A stretch of DNA of 64,000 nucleotides from NCBI RefSeq assembly GCF_014651115.1, contig NZ_BMWG01000017.1:92019-156018 (forward strand). Direction: 5' to 3'. Below the pieces are notes generated by a model. That model did not search any database and was not told where the DNA came from. It worked only from the letters and a program-made list of their open reading frames with translations. Below are positions 8,313 through 16,548 of the stretch, piece after piece (within the stretch, counting starts at the first letter, position 1; each line of letters starts with the position of its first letter). The position numbers and the translations under genes were made by a program. This DNA is from Streptomyces inusitatus. Its GTDB lineage: Bacteria; Actinomycetota; Actinomycetes; Streptomycetales; Streptomycetaceae.

Positions 8313-9869
8313 ATGCCGCCCACCCTCGCCTCCCTGCTCCAGCACCCGTCGCTGAAGCTCACCGCGCGCGCCGGGGAGAGCCGGCTGGCGACCCCGGTGC
8401 GCTGGGCGCACGTCAGCGAGCTGGCCGACCCCGTCCCTTATCTGGAGGGCGGCGAACTCCTCCTCGTCACCGCGATGACCCTGGACGCCGAGGACGCCGA
8501 CGCCATGCGCCGCTACGTCCGCCGACTGGACCGCGCGGGCGTCGTCGGGCTCGGCTTCGCCGTCGGCGTCTTCTACGAGGACATCCCGGACGCGCTCCTG
8601 ACCGCCGCCCGGGAGGAGGGCTTCCCGCTCCTCGCCGTCCCCCGCCGCACCCCCTTCCTCGCCATCAGCAAAGCCGTCTCGGCGGCGATCGCGGCCGACA
8701 CCTACCGCGCGGTGACCGCCGGGTTCGAGGCCCAGCGCGAGCTGACCCGGGCGGCCCTCGCCGACGGCCCCGGCGCGGTCGTCGCCCGGCTCGCCGCCCA
8801 TGTCGACGGCTGGGCCGCGCTCTACGACGCCTCCGGAGCCGTCCTCGCCGCCGCCCCCGACTGGGCCGGCCGCCGCGCCGCCCGGCTCACCGACGACGTG
8901 GCACGGCTGCGCGAGCGCCCCGCGCCCGCCAGCGCGGTCGTCGCGGACACCGGCGACGACCGGGTGGAACTCCAGTCCCTGGGCACCGGCCGGCGGGTGC
9001 GCGGGGCCCTCGCGGTCGGCACCGGAGCGCCGCTGGGCACCGCCGAGCGGTACGCGGTGCACTCCGCCGTCGCCCTGCTCACCCTCGCCACCGAACGCTC
9101 CCGCTCCCTCCAGCGGGCCGAACAGCGCCTCGGCGCGGCGGTGCTGCGCATGCTGCTCTCGGAGGGCACGGAGCACGCCCGCGCCGTCGCCGGGGACCTG
9201 TACGGCACCCTGCTGGACCACCCCTTCCGGCTGCTGATCGCCGAAGGCGCACCCGCGCCCGCGCTCGCCGAGCTCCTCGACTCGGCGGCCTCCCGCGCGG
9301 GCGAGACCGTCCTCACCGTCCCCGAGGGCGAGGAGCGCCTCGTGGCGCTCGCCGCCGACGGCGGCGCGGTGCTCGCCGCCTGCCTCGCCGCGTACGGGGC
9401 GGGGGAGACGGGCGGTCCGGCGGGGGCCGCCGTCCTCGGGCTCTCGGCCCCCGCCGGGCCGGAAGGGGCCGCCGCCGCGTACCGGCAGGCCGAAGCGGCC
9501 CTCGCGGTCGCCCGCCGGCGCGGCCGGGCGCTGGTCGCGCACGAGGAGCTGGCGTCGGGCCCGCTCCTGCCCCTCCTCGCCGACGAGGCGGTGCGCGCCT
9601 TCGCGGACGGGACGCTGAGCGCCCTGCGCGCGCACGACGCCAAGGGCCGGGGCGATCTGACGGCCTCGCTGCGGGCCTGGCTCTCCCGCCACGGGCAGTG
9701 GGACGCCGCAGCCGCCGACCTGGGGGTCCACCGCCACACGCTGCGCCACCGGATGCGCCGGGTCGAGGAGATCCTCGGCCGCTCGCTGGACGACCCGGAC
9801 GTACGGATGGAACTGTGGCTGGCGCTGAAGACCGCGTCGGCCCCGGCCGCCGAGCGGCCGGGCGAGTAG
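8313..9869 (+). CDS. PucR/CdaR-type transcriptional regulator
   Basis: The 518-residue protein has the PucR layout. An N-terminal PucR domain (about residues 1-130) begins LASLLQHPSLKLTARAG and contains VSELADPVPYLEGGELLL. A middle GGDEF-like/CdaR region follows, then a C-terminal HTH_30 domain (about 450-500) with WDAAAADLGVHRHTLRHRMR. Such regulators are typically activated by nitrogen-containing metabolites and control neighbouring catabolic genes for purines, GABA or amines. Downstream, after a 155-bp gap holding an inverted repeat, is an aldehyde dehydrogenase gene; gabT lies upstream on the other strand. Control of these two is a natural inference, not shown. The start at ATG 8313 aligns with the family N-terminus. 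Confidence 0.92.
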   Translation: MPPTLASLLQHPSLKLTARAGESRLATPVRWAHVSELADPVPYLEGGELLLVTAMTLDAEDADAMRRYVRRLDRAGVVGLGFAVGVFYEDIPDALLTAAREEGFPLLAVPRRTPFLAISKAVSAAIAADTYRAVTAGFEAQRELTRAALADGPGAVVARLAAHVDGWAALYDASGAVLAAAPDWAGRRAARLTDDVARLRERPAPASAVVADTGDDRVELQSLGTGRRVRGALAVGTGAPLGTAERYAVHSAVALLTLATERSRSLQRAEQRLGAAVLRMLLSEGTEHARAVAGDLYGTLLDHPFRLLIAEGAPAPALAELLDSAASRAGETVLTVPEGEERLVALAADGGAVLAACLAAYGAGETGGPAGAAVLGLSAPAGPEGAAAAYRQAEAALAVARRRGRALVAHEELASGPLLPLLADEAVRAFADGTLSALRAHDAKGRGDLTASLRAWLSRHGQWDAAAADLGVHRHTLRHRMRRVEEILGRSLDDPDVRMELWLALKTASAPAAERPGE

Positions 9870-9922
9870 GCCGACCCGGACTCCTCGTACCCGGTCCGCG
9901 CCAAAGCGTAGGGAAGCGCCCG

Positions 9923-9979
9923 CCGACCACTCCACCCCGGACAAACGCGGGAACGCCCTTCCGGTCCTACCGTGGTCGG
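9923..9979. promoter_or_regulatory. spaced inverted repeat upstream of aldehyde dehydrogenase
   Basis: CCGACCAC (9923-9930) and GTGGTCGG (9972-9979) form a perfect 8-bp inverted repeat with a 41-bp centre, 46 bp before the aldehyde dehydrogenase start. The position suits a regulator that binds two half sites, and the PucR-type protein encoded just upstream is the obvious candidate. It could also be chance in high-GC DNA. Confidence 0.35.
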
Positions 9980-10024
9980 ACGCACCGCATCCGCTCACCC
10001 CATCTACTTCGGAAGGGCCGGGAC

Positions 10025-11470
10025 ATGACCTCCACCCACGCCTTCTGGCTCGCCGGCCGCCAGGCCACCGGCGAGACCTCCTTCGACGTCACCAACTCGT
10101 GGGACGGACGTCTCGTCGGCAAGGTCTCCATCCCGACCGAGGCGCAGGTCGAGGAGGCCGTCGCCGCCGCGTACGCCGTCCGCGACGAGTTCGCCGCCAC
10201 CCCGGCCCATGTCCGCGCCGCCGCGCTCGACCATGTCTCCCGGCGGCTCGCGGAGCGCACCGAGGAGATCGCCCTGCTGATCTCCGCCGAGAACGGCAAG
10301 CCCGTCAAGTGGGCCCGGGGCGAGGTCGGCCGCGCCGTCTCCGTCTTCCGGTTCGCCGCCGAGGAGGCGCGCCGCTTCAACGGCGGCGAGGCCCAGCGCC
10401 TGGACACCGACCCGGGCGGCGTCGGCAGGCTCGCCCTCACCCGCCGTATCCCCCGGGGTGTCGTCCTCGGCATCTCGCCCTTCAACTTCCCGCTGAACCT
10501 GAGCGCCCACAAGGTCGCCCCGGCCATCGCGGCGGGCGCGCCGATCATCCTGAAGCCCGCCCCGGCCACCCCGCTCTCCGGGCTGCTCCTGGGCGAGCTG
10601 CTGGCCGAGACCGAGCTGCCGGCGGGCTCCTGGTCGGTGCTGCCGGTCCCCAACGAGCGGATGCCCGCCCTGGTCCAGGACGAGCGCCTGCCGGTGATCT
10701 CCTTCACCGGCTCGGGACCGGTCGGCTACTCGATCATGGACTCGGTGCCCCGCAAGCACTGCACCCTGGAGCTGGGCGGCAACGGCGCGGCCGTCGTCCT
10801 CGGCGACTGGGCGTCCGAGGCCGACCTCGACTGGGCGGCCGGCCGCATCGCCACCTTCTCCAACTACCAGGGCGGCCAGTCCTGTGTCTCGGTCCAGCGG
10901 GTGATCGTCGACACCGCCGTCCACGACCGGCTGCTGCCGAAGATCGTCGCGGCCGTCGAGGCCCAGGTCACCGGCGACCCGTCCGACTCCGCCACCGATG
11001 TCGGCCCGCTGGTCAGCGAGGACGCCGCCCGGCGCGTCGAGTCCTGGGTGGACGAGGCGGTCTCGGCCGGCGCCAAGCTGCTCACCGGCGGCGTCCGCGA
11101 CCGGGCGAGCTACGCGCCCACCGTCCTCGCCGAGGTCCCGGCCGGCGTCACCATCGCCGACGAGGAGATCTTCGGCCCGGTCCTCACGGTCACCCGGGTG
11201 GACGGCGAGGCCGAGGCGTTCGCCGCGGTCAACGACTCCCCGTACGGCCTCCAGGCGGGCGTCTTCACCCATGACCTCCAGACCGCGTTCCGCGCCCACC
11301 GGGCGCTGGAGGTCGGCGGCGTGATCATCGGCGACGTTCCCTCCTACCGCGCCGACCAGATGCCCTACGGCGGGGTCAAGCAGTCCGGCACCGGCCGTGA
11401 GGGCGTCGCCTCCGCGATGGCCGACTACACGTACGAGCGGGTGCTCGTCCTCACCGGCCTCGCGCTGTAG
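10025..11470 (+). CDS. NAD(P)-dependent aldehyde dehydrogenase
   Basis: This is a 481-residue enzyme of the aldehyde dehydrogenase superfamily. It has the SPFNFPLN motif (from residue 151), the cofactor-binding lysine Lys177 in ILKPAPATP, the FTGS glycine motif near 227, the general-base Glu249 in LELGGN, and the nucleophile Cys287 in GGQSC. The C-terminal EEIFGPVLTV and MPYGGVKQSGTGREG motifs are present. The ATG at 10025 follows GGAAGG. With gabT and a PucR regulator close by, succinate-semialdehyde oxidation is a reasonable guess, but the sequence alone does not fix the aldehyde. A strong hairpin terminates the unit at 11513. Confidence 0.93.
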   Translation: MTSTHAFWLAGRQATGETSFDVTNSWDGRLVGKVSIPTEAQVEEAVAAAYAVRDEFAATPAHVRAAALDHVSRRLAERTEEIALLISAENGKPVKWARGEVGRAVSVFRFAAEEARRFNGGEAQRLDTDPGGVGRLALTRRIPRGVVLGISPFNFPLNLSAHKVAPAIAAGAPIILKPAPATPLSGLLLGELLAETELPAGSWSVLPVPNERMPALVQDERLPVISFTGSGPVGYSIMDSVPRKHCTLELGGNGAAVVLGDWASEADLDWAAGRIATFSNYQGGQSCVSVQRVIVDTAVHDRLLPKIVAAVEAQVTGDPSDSATDVGPLVSEDAARRVESWVDEAVSAGAKLLTGGVRDRASYAPTVLAEVPAGVTIADEEIFGPVLTVTRVDGEAEAFAAVNDSPYGLQAGVFTHDLQTAFRAHRALEVGGVIIGDVPSYRADQMPYGGVKQSGTGREGVASAMADYTYERVLVLTGLAL

Positions 11471-11508
11471 CGGTACGAAGAGGTACGAGCGGCACGAAGA
11501 GGTACGAG
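11471..11508. repeat. 19-bp direct tandem repeat after aldehyde dehydrogenase
   Basis: Two adjacent 19-bp copies (11471-11489 and 11490-11508) differ at one base. The unit is CGGTACGAAGAGGTACGAG, itself built from GGTACGA-like halves. It begins immediately after the stop codon and ends five bases before the terminator hairpin. Confidence 0.9.
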
Positions 11509-11512
11509 AGTC

Positions 11513-11559
11513 ACGGAACAGGCCGGAGCCCGCTGTGCGGGGGCTCCGGCCTGTTCCGT
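11513..11559 (+). terminator. strong hairpin terminator
   Basis: A 19-bp perfect stem (11513-11531 with 11541-11559) encloses a nine-base loop. There is no U-tract, as is common for Streptomyces terminators. It ends the aldehyde dehydrogenase transcript. Confidence 0.92.
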
Positions 11560-11726
11560 TCCGCAGTTCCGTACCCCGGACTCCCCGCCCGTTCGCCCGA
11601 CTGCCCCCGGGGGCTGGTGGACCCGCCCGGAATCGGATAGTACGGATGGGTAGCACCCGGCCGATGGAGGCCCTGTGGCCCCGCCCGCCGACGCCCGGAA
11701 TCCCGACTCGCGGCGAGGTGAACCCC

Positions 11727-13673
11727 ATGACCGCCCCACTGGAGAAGAACCGGCCCCCCAAGGTCACCGAGCAGGAGGCGCGGCAGGTCGCCGAGGCCGC
11801 CCGGGAGCGGGACTGGCGCAGACCGAGCTTCGCCAAGGAGCTGTTCCTCGGCCGTTTCCGGCTCGATCTGATCCATCCGCACCCCCTCCCGGCCGCCGAG
11901 GACGTCCGGCGCGGCGAGGAGTTCCTCGCCCGGCTGCGGGAGTTCTGCGAGACCCGGATCGACGGGGCGCTCATCGAGCGCGAGGCCCGTATCCCCGACG
12001 AGGTGATCAACGGGCTCAGGGAGCTGGGCGCGCTCGGTATGAAGATCGACATCAAGTACGGCGGTCTCGGTCTCACCCAGGTGTACTACAACAAGGCCCT
12101 CGCCCTGATCGGCTCGGCCAGCCCGGCCGTCGGCGCGCTGCTCTCTGCCCATCAGTCGATCGGTGTGCCACAGCCGCTGAAGACCTTCGGCACCGAGGAG
12201 CAGAAGGCCGCCTTCCTGCCCCGCCTCGCCCGTCACGACATCTCGGCCTTCCTCCTCACCGAGCCCGATGTGGGCTCCGACCCCGCCCGGCTGGCCACCA
12301 CGGCCGTGCCCGACGGCGACGACTACGTCCTGGACGGCGTGAAGCTGTGGACCACCAACGGGGTCGTCGCCGACCTCCTGGTGGTGATGGCCCGGGTCCC
12401 GGAGTCCGAGGGCCACCGGGGCGGCATCACCGCCTTCGTGGTCGAGGCGGCCTCCGAGGGCATCACCGTCGAGCACCGCAACGCCTTCATGGGACTGCGC
12501 GGCCTGGAGAACGGCGTCACCCGCTTCCACCGGGTCCGGGTCCCGGCCGCCCAGCGCATCGGCCCCGAGGGCGCGGGTCTCAAGATCGCCCTCACCACCC
12601 TCAACACCGGGCGTCTCTCCCTCCCCGCGATGTGTGTGGGCGCGGGGAAGTGGTGTCTGAAAATCGCCCGTGAATGGTCGGCGGAGCGTGAGCAGTGGGG
12701 GAGACCGGTCGCCCGGCACGAGGCCGTCGGCGCGAAGATCTCCTTCATCGCCGCCACCACCTTCGCCCTCGAAGCCGTGCTCGACCTCTCCTCCCAGCTG
12801 GCCGACGAGGACCGCAACGACATCCGGATCGAGGCGGCCCTCGCCAAGCTGTACGGCTCCGAGATGGCCTGGCTGATGGCCGACGAACTGGTCCAGATCC
12901 GCGGCGGCCGGGGCTTCGAGACCGCCGACTCGCTCGCGGCCCGCGGCGAGCGCCCGGTCCCGGCCGAGCAGCTGCTCCGCGATCTGCGCATCAACCGGAT
13001 CTTCGAGGGCTCCACCGAGATCATGCATCTGCTGATCGCCCGCGAGGCGGTCGACGCCCATCTCTCGGTGGCCGGCGACCTCATCGACCCCGATGTCCCG
13101 CTCGGCGACAGGGCCAGAGCGGGCGGCCGGGCCACCGCCTTCTACGCCCGCTGGCTCCCCCAGCTGGTCGCGGGCCCCGGCGGGCTGCCGGGCTCGTACC
13201 GCGAATTCCACCCGAAGGGCCACCCGGACCTCGCCGTCCATCTGCGGTACGTTGAACGCTCGGCCCGCAAGCTCGCCCGCTCCACGTTCTACGGGATGTC
13301 CCGCTGGCAGGGCCGGATGGAGACCAAACAGGGCTTCCTCGGCAGGATCGTCGACATCGGGGCCGAACTCTTCGCGATGAGCGCCGCCTGTGTGCGGGCG
13401 GAGCTGCTGCGGAGCGGGGACGGGCCGGGACGGGAGGCGTACCAGCTGGCCGACGTGTTCTGCCGGCAGGCCCGGATCCGGGTGGAGGAGCTGTTCACCC
13501 GGCTGTGGTCGAACACCGACGACATCGACCACCGGGTCGTGGAAGGGGTGCTCTCGGGCCGGTACACCTGGCTGGAGGAGGGCATCGTCGACCCCAGCGG
13601 CGAGGGCCCCTGGATCGCGGACGCCACCCCGGGCCCCTCCGCCGAGGAGAACGTCCACCGCCCGATCCCCTGA
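11727..13673 (+). CDS. acyl-CoA dehydrogenase, long form
   Basis: This FAD enzyme performs alpha,beta-dehydrogenation of an acyl-CoA in fatty-acid or branched-chain catabolism. Its 648 residues exceed the usual ~380-residue short form; the extra length is a C-terminal helical domain, as in very-long-chain-like and actinobacterial long ACADs. Visible motifs are the N-terminal helical domain, AFLLTEPDVGSDPARLAT for FAD and substrate binding, WTTNGVVADLLVVMARVP, and FEGSTEIMHLLIAREA, which holds the conserved catalytic-region Glu. The start at ATG 11727 has GAGGTG upstream; an ATG at 11646 is possible but less well placed. It begins 168 bp past a strong terminator, so it is probably a separate unit. 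The acyl substrate is unknown. Confidence 0.93.
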   Translation: MTAPLEKNRPPKVTEQEARQVAEAARERDWRRPSFAKELFLGRFRLDLIHPHPLPAAEDVRRGEEFLARLREFCETRIDGALIEREARIPDEVINGLRELGALGMKIDIKYGGLGLTQVYYNKALALIGSASPAVGALLSAHQSIGVPQPLKTFGTEEQKAAFLPRLARHDISAFLLTEPDVGSDPARLATTAVPDGDDYVLDGVKLWTTNGVVADLLVVMARVPESEGHRGGITAFVVEAASEGITVEHRNAFMGLRGLENGVTRFHRVRVPAAQRIGPEGAGLKIALTTLNTGRLSLPAMCVGAGKWCLKIAREWSAEREQWGRPVARHEAVGAKISFIAATTFALEAVLDLSSQLADEDRNDIRIEAALAKLYGSEMAWLMADELVQIRGGRGFETADSLAARGERPVPAEQLLRDLRINRIFEGSTEIMHLLIAREAVDAHLSVAGDLIDPDVPLGDRARAGGRATAFYARWLPQLVAGPGGLPGSYREFHPKGHPDLAVHLRYVERSARKLARSTFYGMSRWQGRMETKQGFLGRIVDIGAELFAMSAACVRAELLRSGDGPGREAYQLADVFCRQARIRVEELFTRLWSNTDDIDHRVVEGVLSGRYTWLEEGIVDPSGEGPWIADATPGPSAEENVHRPIP

Positions 13674-13679
13674 CCGCCC

Positions 13680-13758
13680 CGACCCGTCCCCGCCCCGTCT
13701 CCGCCCTGTCCCCGGGCCGTCCCCTGGCCGCCTCCGACCCGTCCCCGAACCGTCTCCG
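13680..13758. repeat. C-rich degenerate repeats before dxr
   Basis: The gap is almost purely built from CCGTCCCCG-like words. A 24-bp element at 13680-13703 recurs at 13735-13758 with two mismatches (shared parts CGACCCGTCCCCG and CCGTCTCCG), with further partial copies between. The plus strand is nearly all C with few purines. No clear promoter is visible inside it. Confidence 0.75.
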
Positions 13759-13825
13759 GCCCCCGAAGGCACCCCGTACCGGCACCGCTGTCCTGGAGCG
13801 GTGTCTTTACGGCCACAATGGGGGG

Positions 13826-15076
13826 ATGAGCGACAGCCCATCTCCCCTCGCCGACCCGCACCTCGCCTTCGATCCGACCGAAGGGCGCCGGGACATCGTC
13901 GTCCTCGGCTCCACCGGCTCCATCGGAACCCAGGCCATCGACCTCGTCCTGCGCAACCCCGACCGCTTCCGCGTCACCGCGCTCTCCGCCGCCGGCGGAC
14001 GGGTCGGGCTGCTCGCGGAGCAGGCCAGGCGGCTGCGGGTCGAGACGGTCGCGGTCGCCCGCGAGGAGGCCGTCCCCGCGCTGCGCGAGGCGCTGGCGGC
14101 CGAGTACGGCTCCGAGCCGCTGCCCGAGATCCTCGCCGGGCCGACGGCGGCCGCCGAACTCGCGGCCTCCGAGTGCCACACCGTGCTCAACGGCATCACC
14201 GGCTCCATCGGCCTCGCGCCCACCCTCGCCGCGCTCACGGCGGGCCGCACCCTGGCCCTCGCCAACAAGGAGTCGCTCATCGTCGGCGGGCCGCTGGTGA
14301 AGGCCGTCGCGGCGCCCGGCCAGATCATCCCGGTGGACTCCGAGCACACCGCCATCTTCCAGTCGCTGGCCGCCGGCACCCGCGCCGACGTCCGCAAGCT
14401 GATCGTCACCGCCTCCGGCGGCCCCTTCCGCGGCCGCACCCGGGCCGAGCTGGCCGACGTCACCCCCGCCGCCGCCCTCGCCCACCCCACCTGGGCCATG
14501 GGCCCGGTGATCACGGTCAACAGCGCGACCCTGGTCAACAAGGGCCTGGAGGTCATCGAGGCGCACCTCCTCTACGACGTGCCCTTCGACCGCATCGAGG
14601 TCGTCGTCCACCCCCAGTCGTACGTCCACTCGATGGTGGAGTTCACCGACGGCTCCACCATCGCCCAGGCCACCCCGCCCGACATGACCGGCTCGATCGC
14701 GGTCGGCATCGGCTGGCCCGAGCGGGTCCCCGACGCGGCCCCGTCCTTCGACTGGACCAAGGCCTCCTCCTGGGAATTCCTCCCCCTCGACACCGAGGCC
14801 TTCCCCTCCGTGGGACTCGCCCGCCGGGTGGGGGAGCTGGGCGGCACCGCCCCGGCGGTGTTCAATGCCGCGAACGAGGAGTGCGTGGACGCGTTTCTCG
14901 CCGGACGGCTGCCGTTCAACGGAATCATGGATACGGTCACCGAAGTCGTCGCCGAACACGGAGCGCCCACCGGGGGAACTCCGCTGACGGTGTCGGACGT
15001 CCTGGAAGCGGAGAGCTGGGCCCGGGCCAGGGCCCGGGAACTGGCAGGCAAAGCCACAGCGGAGGCGCGCGCATGA
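13826..15076 (+). CDS. dxr: 1-deoxy-D-xylulose 5-phosphate reductoisomerase
   Basis: This is the first committed enzyme of the MEP isoprenoid pathway, converting DXP to MEP with NADPH and a divalent metal in the cytoplasm. Its 416 residues fit the family. The NADPH-binding GSTGSIGTQ motif lies at residues 28-36, followed by ALANKESLIVGG, the metal/substrate motif VDSEHTAIFQSL, and the flexible-loop segment with TASGGPFRGRT. HPTWAMGPVITVNSATLVNKGLE and VVVHPQSYVHSMVEF are also conserved. The ATG at 13826 follows a run of six G. Its stop codon overlaps the rseP start (ATGA), so the two are translationally coupled. Confidence 0.97.
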   Translation: MSDSPSPLADPHLAFDPTEGRRDIVVLGSTGSIGTQAIDLVLRNPDRFRVTALSAAGGRVGLLAEQARRLRVETVAVAREEAVPALREALAAEYGSEPLPEILAGPTAAAELAASECHTVLNGITGSIGLAPTLAALTAGRTLALANKESLIVGGPLVKAVAAPGQIIPVDSEHTAIFQSLAAGTRADVRKLIVTASGGPFRGRTRAELADVTPAAALAHPTWAMGPVITVNSATLVNKGLEVIEAHLLYDVPFDRIEVVVHPQSYVHSMVEFTDGSTIAQATPPDMTGSIAVGIGWPERVPDAAPSFDWTKASSWEFLPLDTEAFPSVGLARRVGELGGTAPAVFNAANEECVDAFLAGRLPFNGIMDTVTEVVAEHGAPTGGTPLTVSDVLEAESWARARARELAGKATAEARA

Positions 15077-16374
15077 CGTTGCTGTTGACGGTCCTCGGCA
15101 TAGCGCTGTTCGCCGTGGGGCTGCTGTTCTCCATCGCCTTCCACGAGCTGGGCCATCTCTCGACGGCCAAGCTCTTCGGCATCCGGGTCCCCCAGTACAT
15201 GGTCGGCTTCGGCCCGACCCTGTGGTCCCGCACCAAGGGCGAGACGGAGTACGGCGTCAAGGCCATCCCCATGGGCGGCTACATCCGCATGATCGGGATG
15301 TTCCCGCCCGGCGCGGACGGCCGGGTCGAGGCCCGCTCCACCTCGCCCTGGCGCGGCATGATCGAGGACGCCAGGACCGCCGCGTACGAGGAACTCCAGC
15401 CGGGCGACGAGAAGCGGCTCTTCTACACGCGCAAGCCGTGGAAGCGCGTGATCGTCATGTTCGCCGGGCCGTTCATGAATCTGATCCTCGCCGTCGCGAT
15501 CTTCCTCGGCGTCGCCATGGGCTTCGGCTTCGCCACCCAGACCACCGAGGTCGCGGGCGTCCCCCAGTGCGTCATCGCGCAGAGCGAGGACCGTACGAAG
15601 TGCGCCCCCGGCGACCCCGCGTCCCCCGCCGAGGCGGCCGGACTCAAGGTCGGCGACAAGATCGTCGCCTTCGACGGCAAGCCGGTGAACGACTGGGCAG
15701 GACTCTCCGGCCTGATCCGCGACACCACCGGCAGCGCCGAAGTCACCATCGAGCGCGACGGCGAGCGGCAGACCCTGCGCGCCGACCTGATCACCAACAA
15801 GGTCGTCGCGAAGGACTCCGACGGCGAGGTCGTCCCCGGCAAGTTCGTGGAGGCCGGCTACCTCGGCTTCGCCGCCAGGACCGAGATCATGCCGCTCTCC
15901 TTCCCCGACTCCGTCGACCGCATGGGCGGCATGCTGGAGAACGGGGTGGAGTCGATCATCGCGCTCCCCGCCAAGGTCCCCGACCTGTGGAACGCGGCCT
16001 TCGGCGACGGCGAACGCAAGGACGACTCCCCGGTCGGCGTCGTCGGCGCGGCCCGCATCAGCGGCGAGGTGATGAACCTCGACGTCCCCACCCAGAACAT
16101 CGTGGCCAGCTTCATGCTGCTGCTCGCGGGCTTCAACCTCTCGCTCTTCCTCTTCAACATGCTGCCGCTGCTGCCGCTGGACGGCGGACACATCGCGGGA
16201 GCCCTCTGGGAGTCCGCCCGCCGCAAGGTCGCCCGCCTCTTCAAGCGGCCCGACCCCGGCCCCTTCGACGTCGCCAAGCTGATGCCGGTCGCCTATGTGG
16301 TCGCGGGGATCTTCATCTGCTTCACCCTGCTGGTGCTCGTCGCGGACATCGTCAACCCGGTCAAGATCAGCTGA
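15073..16374 (+). CDS. rseP: RseP-like site-2 metalloprotease (M50)
   Basis: This intramembrane zinc protease cleaves membrane-bound anti-sigma factors or other small transmembrane substrates. The 433-residue protein has HELGH (residues 24-28) in its first membrane helix, a GFGPTLWSR membrane-associated motif, a PDZ domain (about residues 190-270), and the third zinc-ligand motif LLPLDGGHIAG, with Asp370, in a late membrane helix. It begins inside the dxr stop codon and is followed by an 11-bp-stem hairpin. The dxr-rseP-ispG order is typical of actinobacteria. Which anti-sigma factor it cleaves is not evident here. Confidence 0.95.
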   Translation: MTLLLTVLGIALFAVGLLFSIAFHELGHLSTAKLFGIRVPQYMVGFGPTLWSRTKGETEYGVKAIPMGGYIRMIGMFPPGADGRVEARSTSPWRGMIEDARTAAYEELQPGDEKRLFYTRKPWKRVIVMFAGPFMNLILAVAIFLGVAMGFGFATQTTEVAGVPQCVIAQSEDRTKCAPGDPASPAEAAGLKVGDKIVAFDGKPVNDWAGLSGLIRDTTGSAEVTIERDGERQTLRADLITNKVVAKDSDGEVVPGKFVEAGYLGFAARTEIMPLSFPDSVDRMGGMLENGVESIIALPAKVPDLWNAAFGDGERKDDSPVGVVGAARISGEVMNLDVPTQNIVASFMLLLAGFNLSLFLFNMLPLLPLDGGHIAGALWESARRKVARLFKRPDPGPFDVAKLMPVAYVVAGIFICFTLLVLVADIVNPVKIS

Positions 16375-16394
16375 TCCGCCGACGGGTCCCCACC

Positions 16395-16428
16395 CGGCCG
16401 GGCACACGGCGCTCCCGGTGCCCGGCCG
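16395..16428 (+). terminator. hairpin after rseP
   Basis: CGGCCGGGCAC (16395-16405) pairs perfectly with GTGCCCGGCCG (16418-16428) across a 12-base loop. Being downstream of rseP and 120 bp before ispG, it probably terminates or attenuates the dxr-rseP transcript. Confidence 0.7.
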
Positions 16429-16548
16429 CTCATCAATCCGGCGGATTCTCCGCGCGCGATGTGCTTGTCGTAACCGAGGTGCCGTAATCTCGAACCCTGG
16501 AGCCCGCCGATTCGGGACCTCGATCCACACCTTGGGGTTGCACAGCAC

